Positions 24,253-29,526 of a stretch of 29,526 nucleotides of DNA are shown here, one piece after another. The first letter of the stretch is position 1, and each line of letters opens with the position of its first letter. This DNA comes from CAZKNF01 sp964554105 (GTDB taxonomy: Bacteria; Bacteroidota; Rhodothermia; Rhodothermales; VXPQ01): positions 1 to 29,526 of the forward strand of contig CAZKNF010000045.1 in NCBI GenBank assembly GCA_964554105.1. The letters run 5' to 3'. The notes beneath the pieces are model-generated. The model did not search any database. It was not told where the DNA came from and worked only from the letters and a program-made list of their open reading frames with translations. A program made the translations under genes and the position numbers.

Positions 24253-25623
24253 TCATCCCGGTGCTGCCATTTCGTCCTCTATCGCCTCGAGCTCGTCGGT
24301 CGCGATTCCGAGCTTCACCTCGAGCTCTTCCAGCGTCAGACCCATGGTTTCCGGCATAATTTTCCACGCGAAGAAGAACTGCAGGACCATCATCGCACTG
24401 AAAAAGGCGAATGCAAACGCGCCTGATGCCGATGCCATCACGGGGAACGTCCATGATACGGCCGCCGCCATGAACCAGTGCGTAAAGCTGCCGAGCGCCT
24501 GGCCCTTAGATCGCACCCGGTTCGGGAATACTTCGGAGATGAACACCCAGATCACTGCGCCCTGCGACATGGCGAAGAAGGCAATGAACCCGAGCAGCCC
24601 CGCCAGCACGAGAGCGCCGCTCGTCTCCGGCATGGAGAATCCGATCGCTACGAGCGCAAGACACGCGGCCGTACCAAGCGAGCCGATGAGCAGCAGCGGT
24701 CGGCGGCCGAGCCGATCGATCAGAAACATCGCGAAGATGGTGAAGATCAGATTCGTTCCACCGACGGCGACCGCCTGGAGAAACGCTGCACCTTCCTCCG
24801 CGCCCGCCTGGACGAAGATGCGCGGTGCGTAATACATAAGGGCGTTGATGCCGGAGAGCTGATTGAACATCGCGACCGACCAGGCCAGGAAGATCGGAAA
24901 CGCCAGACCACGCTGAAACAGCTTCGATTCCTCCGCATGTGCGGCCGATCGCAGCGACGCGACGATTTCCCGGATCTCTGTCTCGACATCCGCTTCTCCG
25001 ACGAGGGCCAGAACGCTGCGCGCTTCATCCACGCGACCGCGTTTCACCAGCCACCGGGGGCTCATCGGAATAAAGAAGAGCAGCACGAAGAAGAGCGCCG
25101 CCGGGAACGCCTCGACGCCCAGCATCCAGCGCCACGCGACGTCTCCGGAGAGTGCACCGGCAATGAGATAGTTCGAGAAAAACGCCACGAGGATGCCCGT
25201 GACCACATTCAGCTGGTTTACGGCCACCAGCCGGCCGCGCAGTCGCGCAGGAGAGATTTCCGCAATGTACATCGGGGCGACGACGGAGGCGCCTCCCACC
25301 GCCAATCCTCCCAGAAATCGGTAGGATAAAAACTCGATCCAGCCGCTGGCGAGCGCACTGCCCAGAGCGGACACGAAATAAAACACGGCGAGGACGAACA
25401 GCACATTACGCCTGCCGAATCGGTCCGCCGGACCGCCCACCGCGAAGGCCCCGACAATCGTTCCGATGAGCGCCGCCGCCACCGTAAAGCCCAGCCAGAA
25501 TGCATCGAGGTCGAACTCGCGCTGAAGTGCTTCCGTCGTGCCCGAGATGACGGCCGTGTCAAATCCGAAGAGCAGCCCGCCGAGCGCGGCAACGAGCGTA
25601 CTGAAGTAGACCTTGCTTTTCAT
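24253..25623 (-). CDS. MFS sugar porter (XylE/glucose:H+ symporter type)
   Basis: 456 residues with twelve predicted helices. Sugar porter signatures: GGLLFGFDTAVISG in helix 1, DRFGRRN and DRLGRRP at the two symmetry loops, RFLGGLAVGGASVVAPMYIA and EISPARLRGRLV, MSPRWLVKRGR (usual PESPRWL), NQLSGINALMYYAPRIF in helix 7, and VIWVFISEVFPNRVRSKGQA near helix 10. It should bring in a hexose or pentose with protons. ATG at 25623. Part of the minus-strand sugar locus, upstream of the sugar dehydrogenase and ABC genes; a direct repeat lies in its upstream region. Confidence 0.95.
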   Translation of the reverse strand: MKSKVYFSTLVAALGGLLFGFDTAVISGTTEALQREFDLDAFWLGFTVAAALIGTIVGAFAVGGPADRFGRRNVLFVLAVFYFVSALGSALASGWIEFLSYRFLGGLAVGGASVVAPMYIAEISPARLRGRLVAVNQLNVVTGILVAFFSNYLIAGALSGDVAWRWMLGVEAFPAALFFVLLFFIPMSPRWLVKRGRVDEARSVLALVGEADVETEIREIVASLRSAAHAEESKLFQRGLAFPIFLAWSVAMFNQLSGINALMYYAPRIFVQAGAEEGAAFLQAVAVGGTNLIFTIFAMFLIDRLGRRPLLLIGSLGTAACLALVAIGFSMPETSGALVLAGLLGFIAFFAMSQGAVIWVFISEVFPNRVRSKGQALGSFTHWFMAAAVSWTFPVMASASGAFAFAFFSAMMVLQFFFAWKIMPETMGLTLEELEVKLGIATDELEAIEDEMAAPG

Positions 25624-25671
25624 CTGGATTTCGGTGTCATGTGAGCTGACGAATCTACAAAGTACGACGTC

Positions 25672-25709
25672 GCTTTACACCCCGGATCGGACCGCAATGC
25701 TTTACACCC
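25672..25709. repeat. 11-base direct repeat upstream of the sugar porter gene
   Basis: GCTTTACACCC occurs at 25672-25682 and again at 25699-25709, a 27-base period. It lies in the 102-base gap between the octaheme cytochrome stop codon and the porter start, about 50-85 bases before the porter ATG. It could be a paired regulator site; TACTTTG on the minus strand (25658-25664), between the repeat and the ATG, resembles a Bacteroidota -7 element. Confidence 0.5.
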
Positions 25710-25725
25710 GCATCGAAACCCACAC

Positions 25726-28059
25726 TCAGCGCCCCATCTGTGACCGGATGTACGCGAGCCTCTGCTGGATCGCCTCGTTGGGTCCGACGCGCTCCGACAG
25801 CTGCTCGGTGAAGTCGAGTGCCTCCGCCCATCGCTCCGCCTGCGCATAAAAGATGCTCAGCGCATTCAGATAATCGGAATCTCCCGGCTCCAGATCATGT
25901 GCGCTCCGCAAAAACGCCTCGGCCTCGTCGCGCCGCCCCGCATGCTGGAGCGCCAGGCCGGCATTGTAGTGTATGCGCGCGTCGCGCGGCGCCAGCTCCG
26001 CCGCTCGCGTAAGATGGGTTACTGCATCCGCAAGGCCGTCCTCCCTCTCGGCCAGCAGGAGTCCGAGCGTATAGTGAATCTCGGGCATGTCGGGTTCGAT
26101 CCGTATCGCTCTTCTGAGCTCTGATTCCGCGGCTCGGTACAATGAATCGGAGCGCCGTTCGTCGGATGGAAGGTCGGTTCGCATCCGATTGTAGAGCATC
26201 GCCAGATTGAGATGTGCCGGAACGAAGGAGGAGTCGAGCCGGATGGCGGCACGATAGGCCTGCTCCGCATCGTGCGCCTCATCGAGGACCTCGTGAATGG
26301 TCGCGAGATTCAGATGCGCGGCCGCCTGATCGCGGAGCGCGAACTGACCCGTTCGATACTCCTCGAGGGCATCCCAGAATCCACCGGCGCGGTCGGTCTT
26401 CGGGGTCTCGGCGAATCGGCTCGCGGATGTCTGCGCCAGAACCCTCGCCGCCTCCATGCGCACGAGGCGGACCGAATCTTCCACGAGCGGCGATAGAGCG
26501 GTGATGCGATCGCTCTCGGAGGCGCCTTCGAGCTTCCGGATCGCATTAAGGCGCACCAGGGGCTCGGAATCCCACAACGCTGCCCTTGCGGCATCGAACG
26601 ATGCGGCGCTCTCGTATCCCTGCAGCAAGAACATCGCCGTCGCGCGAACAATGCCCGCTTTATCCCCATTCTGTGCAAGACGGATGAGGTCCTGCTCAGC
26701 GGCCGGATGCTGCTCACGACCATCTGCAATCGCACGCACGGCATTTGCATCACCGGAGCGTTCCGATCCGTGCCAATCCACAATGCGCTCGGCCGCCCAT
26801 TCCGGCGTCTCGCCGTCGTGGCAGCCCGTGCAGGCATTCGGCACATCCAGTTCCGCCGTGAGATCGGGTCGTGGAATCGTGAAACTGTGATCGCGACGGG
26901 GATCGACGACCATGTAGGTGCGCTCGGGCATGTGGCAGTCGACGCACTGCGAGCCGGCGCTTGAGGGGTCGTGGCGAATATGCTCGAAGGTGTCGTACGG
27001 ATCGGGTTCGTGGCACTGCGTGCACAGGCCGTTGCCGTCGATCTTGACATCCGTCGAGTGTGGATCGTGACAGTCGGTACAGCGGACGCCCTCCCGATAC
27101 ATCGTGCTCTGAAGGAATGAGCCGTACACATAAACTTCGTCCCTTATTTGGCCGTCCGCATAGTAGAGATGGTCCTGGAGGATGTCCGGCTCATAGTGGT
27201 CGAGGTAGTTCTTACCCGGACGAAAATCCGGATACACGGTGCGGCGCCTGGAATGGCAGGGTGCGCACGACTCGACCTGCTGCCGCTGCGAGGACTGATC
27301 GACTGCAAAGCCGTAGGTGTCGCGGAAGGCCGTGTTATGGGACTCGCGCCCTCGATTCTCCCCACTTCTGCGCCCGCCGTCGGCCCACTCGACGTGCTCC
27401 CCGCCCGGGCCGTGGCACGCCTCGCAGCTGACGTCGACCTCCGAAAACGTCGTCTCGTAGACGTTCGACTCGAGTTGGAAATTGCGCTGGAGGTTGGTCG
27501 AGTGGCAGTCGGCGCACATGTAGTTCCAATTCATCGCAGGCGCCGTCCAGTGCAGAGGATCGTCCGCACTGACGCACTCCTCCGGATGCAGCGAAAACCA
27601 GCGCCCGGCGTCCGTATCCCACGCCACCGTAAAGCTCTGATACCTGCCTTCCGGCATGGAAATAAGGTACTGCTGGAGTGGATCGACCCCGAACGTGTAG
27701 GAAACCTCGAACGTATCGATTTCTCCACCCGGACCCCCTGTCGATATCAAAAATCGCTCGCCGTCGCGATAAAATCGCGTCGTTACGCCGCATTCTGTGA
27801 AGCTAGCCTCGTCGAAATCGCCGAGCACGGTTTCGTCGGCCGCGTTCGCCATGGCGAGATCGTGATGCGATCCCGTCCACGCGGCCGTGGCGGCCTCGTG
27901 ACACTCAGCACACGCATCCCGGCCGACGTATCGTATCGAGTCTACGTGCGCTTCTCCGCCCTCGCCAGACGGTTCGTCACGCGAACACCCGCCGCACGCC
28001 ACCATGACGATCAAACACAGCAGTGCCGCCGGGCCGATGGATCGGTGACGAGAGATCAT
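25726..28059 (-). CDS. Octaheme cytochrome c with HEAT-like and TPR repeats, lipoprotein
   Basis: 777 residues. Eight CxxCH haem sites are at about 50, 182, 212, 265, 327, 346, 372 and 410 (CAECH, CADCH, CEACH, CAPCH, CTDCH, CTQCH, CVDCH, CTGCH), in a cytochrome c554/doubled-CxxCH type region. After it come HEAT-like helices (about 455-545, e.g. LWDSEPLVRLNAIRKLEG) and then TPR repeats (about 575-777, e.g. AAHLNLATIHEVLDEAHDAE, RIHYNAGLALQHAGRRDEAE). The signal peptide ends at Cys22 or Cys25 (VACGGC), so it is probably lipid-anchored outside the cytoplasm. ATG at 28059. It should carry electrons, with the repeats binding a partner protein. The partner is unknown; the nearby sugar dehydrogenase is a candidate by position only. 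Confidence 0.93.
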   Translation of the reverse strand: MISRHRSIGPAALLCLIVMVACGGCSRDEPSGEGGEAHVDSIRYVGRDACAECHEAATAAWTGSHHDLAMANAADETVLGDFDEASFTECGVTTRFYRDGERFLISTGGPGGEIDTFEVSYTFGVDPLQQYLISMPEGRYQSFTVAWDTDAGRWFSLHPEECVSADDPLHWTAPAMNWNYMCADCHSTNLQRNFQLESNVYETTFSEVDVSCEACHGPGGEHVEWADGGRRSGENRGRESHNTAFRDTYGFAVDQSSQRQQVESCAPCHSRRRTVYPDFRPGKNYLDHYEPDILQDHLYYADGQIRDEVYVYGSFLQSTMYREGVRCTDCHDPHSTDVKIDGNGLCTQCHEPDPYDTFEHIRHDPSSAGSQCVDCHMPERTYMVVDPRRDHSFTIPRPDLTAELDVPNACTGCHDGETPEWAAERIVDWHGSERSGDANAVRAIADGREQHPAAEQDLIRLAQNGDKAGIVRATAMFLLQGYESAASFDAARAALWDSEPLVRLNAIRKLEGASESDRITALSPLVEDSVRLVRMEAARVLAQTSASRFAETPKTDRAGGFWDALEEYRTGQFALRDQAAAHLNLATIHEVLDEAHDAEQAYRAAIRLDSSFVPAHLNLAMLYNRMRTDLPSDERRSDSLYRAAESELRRAIRIEPDMPEIHYTLGLLLAEREDGLADAVTHLTRAAELAPRDARIHYNAGLALQHAGRRDEAEAFLRSAHDLEPGDSDYLNALSIFYAQAERWAEALDFTEQLSERVGPNEAIQQRLAYIRSQMGR

Positions 28060-28136
28060 AGTGCCGGGAAAGAATGTGCGGGACGCGCCGACACCGAATC
28101 TAAGCCACCAAACGCCCCGGATCTACCCGATTCCCG

Positions 28137-29012
28137 CTATCCACCGATGATCTGGCCGCCGTTCGGATGGATGGTCTGGCCGGTTATATAGGACGAATCA
28201 CGTGATGCGAGAAACACGTAGCTCGGCGCCACCTCCTCCGGCTGGCCCGCACGTCCGAGCATCGTATTCTGTCCGAAGTCCGTCACACTCTCTTCCGGGA
28301 AGCTGGCGGGGATGAGCGGAGTCCAGATCGGCCCGGGAGCCACGCTGTTCACTCGGATGCCGCGCTCGGCGAGGTTCTGCGCGAGGGAACGCGTAAACGC
28401 CACGATCGCGCCTTTGGTCGATGCATAGTCCAGAAGCACCTCCATTCCTCGGAAGGCCGTGATCGACGCGGAATTAATGATGCTGCTTCCTTCCTTCAAG
28501 TGAGCAACGGCCGCCTGCGTCATGAAAAAGTGCGAGAAGATGTTCGTCCGGAAGGTCCGCTCGATCTGCTCTTCCGAGATCTCTTCGATGGACTGCCGTA
28601 TATATTGCACCGCCGCATTGTTCACGAGGATCTCGAGATGACCGAATGTCTCGATCGTCCGATCGACCACGCCCTTACAGAACGCCTTATCTCCGACGTC
28701 GCCGGCTATGGCGAGGCATTCGCGGCCTTCCTCCGCGACGAGCCGTTTGGTTTCTTGCGCATCCTGATGCTCGTCGAGATAGACGATCACGACGTCGGCT
28801 CCTTCACGGGCAAACAGAATGGCGACGGACTTGCCGATTCCGCTGTCGCCGCCCGTAATAATGGCAACCTTATCCTCGAGTTTTCCGCTGCCTCGATACC
28901 ACGGAGCAAGAGCTTCCGGTTTCGGCTCCATCTCCTGTTCTATCCCGGGCTGCGGATCCTGATGCTGCGCCGGAAACTCCGACGGCCGATTGCGATCGAC
29001 TGTCTCTGACAT
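28137..29012 (-). CDS. Short-chain dehydrogenase/reductase with N-terminal extension (YghA/YhdG-like)
   Basis: 291 residues. After a polar, proline-rich extension of about 45 residues (typical of this SDR subgroup) comes a classical Rossmann SDR: IITGGDSGIGKSVA binds NAD(P) near 51-64; NNAA at 131-134; catalytic Ser183, Tyr196 and Lys200 in INSASITAF and LLDYASTKGA; then the conserved NSVAPGPIWTPL and SYITGQTIHPNGG. It probably oxidises or reduces an alcohol, sugar or stress-related aldehyde; members are often annotated as glucose 1-dehydrogenase-like or general stress proteins. ATG at 29012 has a strong GGGAGGA Shine-Dalgarno site 5 bases upstream. It ends 77 bases before the cytochrome start on the same strand. 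Confidence 0.94.
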   Translation of the reverse strand: MSETVDRNRPSEFPAQHQDPQPGIEQEMEPKPEALAPWYRGSGKLEDKVAIITGGDSGIGKSVAILFAREGADVVIVYLDEHQDAQETKRLVAEEGRECLAIAGDVGDKAFCKGVVDRTIETFGHLEILVNNAAVQYIRQSIEEISEEQIERTFRTNIFSHFFMTQAAVAHLKEGSSIINSASITAFRGMEVLLDYASTKGAIVAFTRSLAQNLAERGIRVNSVAPGPIWTPLIPASFPEESVTDFGQNTMLGRAGQPEEVAPSYVFLASRDSSYITGQTIHPNGGQIIGG

Positions 29013-29241
29013 GTCATCCTCCCTTTGATTCTATTTGGCTCTGGCCCCGACGTGCACCCTCGATGGGTCGGGCGGCGGTTAGCAGCATAGATACGCCGCA
29101 CATGAGCCGGCAAGTTCTGGAAGCCCGAATAGAATAGAGGAAACGTTACGACTGTCACGCTCTGCCCGGCACCTAGGCGCGACCTGCGCGTGCAGCGGAG
29201 TGCAGGCGCCGGGATACGCGGGAGATGGAGAGCATTCGAAA

Positions 29242-29526
29242 TTATTTCAACAACAGCATGCTCCGAGTTTGCACCACGTCGCCCACTTTCATGCGATACA
29301 GATAGGGACCGCTGCTCACGACACCTCCGGCTCCGTCCCCGCCATCCCAGGTGACGCTGTACTCGCCGGGTGGCTGCGTCGAATCCACAAGTGTGCGCAC
29401 CGCCTGACCGAGCATATTGAAGATCGTCAGATTTACGTTCGCCGGATTCCGGACAGCGTAGCTTATCGTAGTACTAGGGTTGAACGGATTCGGATAATTC
29501 TGATTTAGAAGAAAGTCGCCCGGCGC
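29242..29526 (-). CDS. C-terminus of a T9SS-exported protein (sorting domain)
   Basis: The last 94 codons of a minus-strand gene whose start lies beyond base 29526. Sequence reads FLLNQNYPNPFNPSTTISYA, then VNLTIFNMLGQAVRTLVDS, GEYSVTWDGGD, SSGPYLYRMKVGD and a terminal RSMLLLK. This is a type A C-terminal sorting domain, the signal that directs proteins through the type IX secretion system to the cell surface or medium of Bacteroidota-group bacteria. The cargo domain is not visible. TAA stop at 29242-29244. The 229 bases between this gene and the SDR start hold no gene that I can see. Confidence 0.92.
   Translation of the reverse strand, partial: APGDFLLNQNYPNPFNPSTTISYAVRNPANVNLTIFNMLGQAVRTLVDSTQPPGEYSVTWDGGDGAGGVVSSGPYLYRMKVGDVVQTRSMLLLK

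Noticed and set aside
27148..28191. Plus-strand frame of 347 codons opposite the octaheme cytochrome
   Set aside because: Eight CxxCH motifs and a signal peptide prove the minus-strand reading.
1..29526. tRNA, rRNA, CRISPR array, insertion sequence or phage genes
   Set aside because: Looked for and not seen: no array of regular repeats, no transposase or integrase motifs, no conserved RNA stretches that I could recognise.

Overview
The window looks like chromosomal DNA of a Bacteroidota-related bacterium, most likely of the Rhodothermota/Balneolota group (Rhodothermales-like). The basis is indirect: moderately high GC, a type IX secretion C-terminal sorting domain at the right edge, a DUF4105/Lnb-type protein, a DUF2400 (TIGR02757) protein, a DUF4382 lipoprotein, and frequent absence of a clear Shine-Dalgarno sequence. 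No rRNA, tRNA, CRISPR array, transposase or phage gene was seen. It reads as normal chromosome with a few unusual loci.

Left part (1-3312, all minus strand): a type IV filament locus. Transcription runs from a small pilin-like gene (2890-3312), through a hairpin terminator, to a paralogous pilin-like gene (2311-2724), then a PilC/GspF inner-membrane platform protein with a duplicated N-terminal module (909-2270), then a very acidic, disordered protein that leaves the window at base 1. Both pilin-like proteins begin with the same residues (MGQQQLLLL) and lack a normal prepilin leader and Glu5. This is the best candidate here for a poorly described system.

Middle (3313-19339): a 547-base divergent intergenic region; a DUF4342 gene followed directly by a PLP-dependent threonine/serine dehydratase; a small secreted protein; a DUF2400 protein; the heat-shock operon hrcA-grpE-dnaJ with a flavin reductase translationally coupled to dnaJ; a secreted Arg/Asp-rich protein; a DUF2231 membrane protein; sppA; convergent to it the pair nth-gpmI, where nth carries a Cys-rich C-terminal extension; and a Lnb-like protein followed by a DUF4382 lipoprotein.

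Right part (19343-29526, all minus strand): a sugar uptake and oxidation region. A ribose-type ABC importer (lipoprotein binding protein, double ATPase, permease) is followed upstream by a PQQ-type sugar dehydrogenase lipoprotein and a sugar:H+ symporter of the MFS. Further upstream are an octaheme cytochrome c with TPR repeats and a short-chain dehydrogenase. A plausible picture is that sugars are either imported (ABC, MFS) or oxidised outside the membrane, with electrons passing to c-type haems; this link is inference from position. The last 285 bases are the C-terminus of a T9SS-exported protein.
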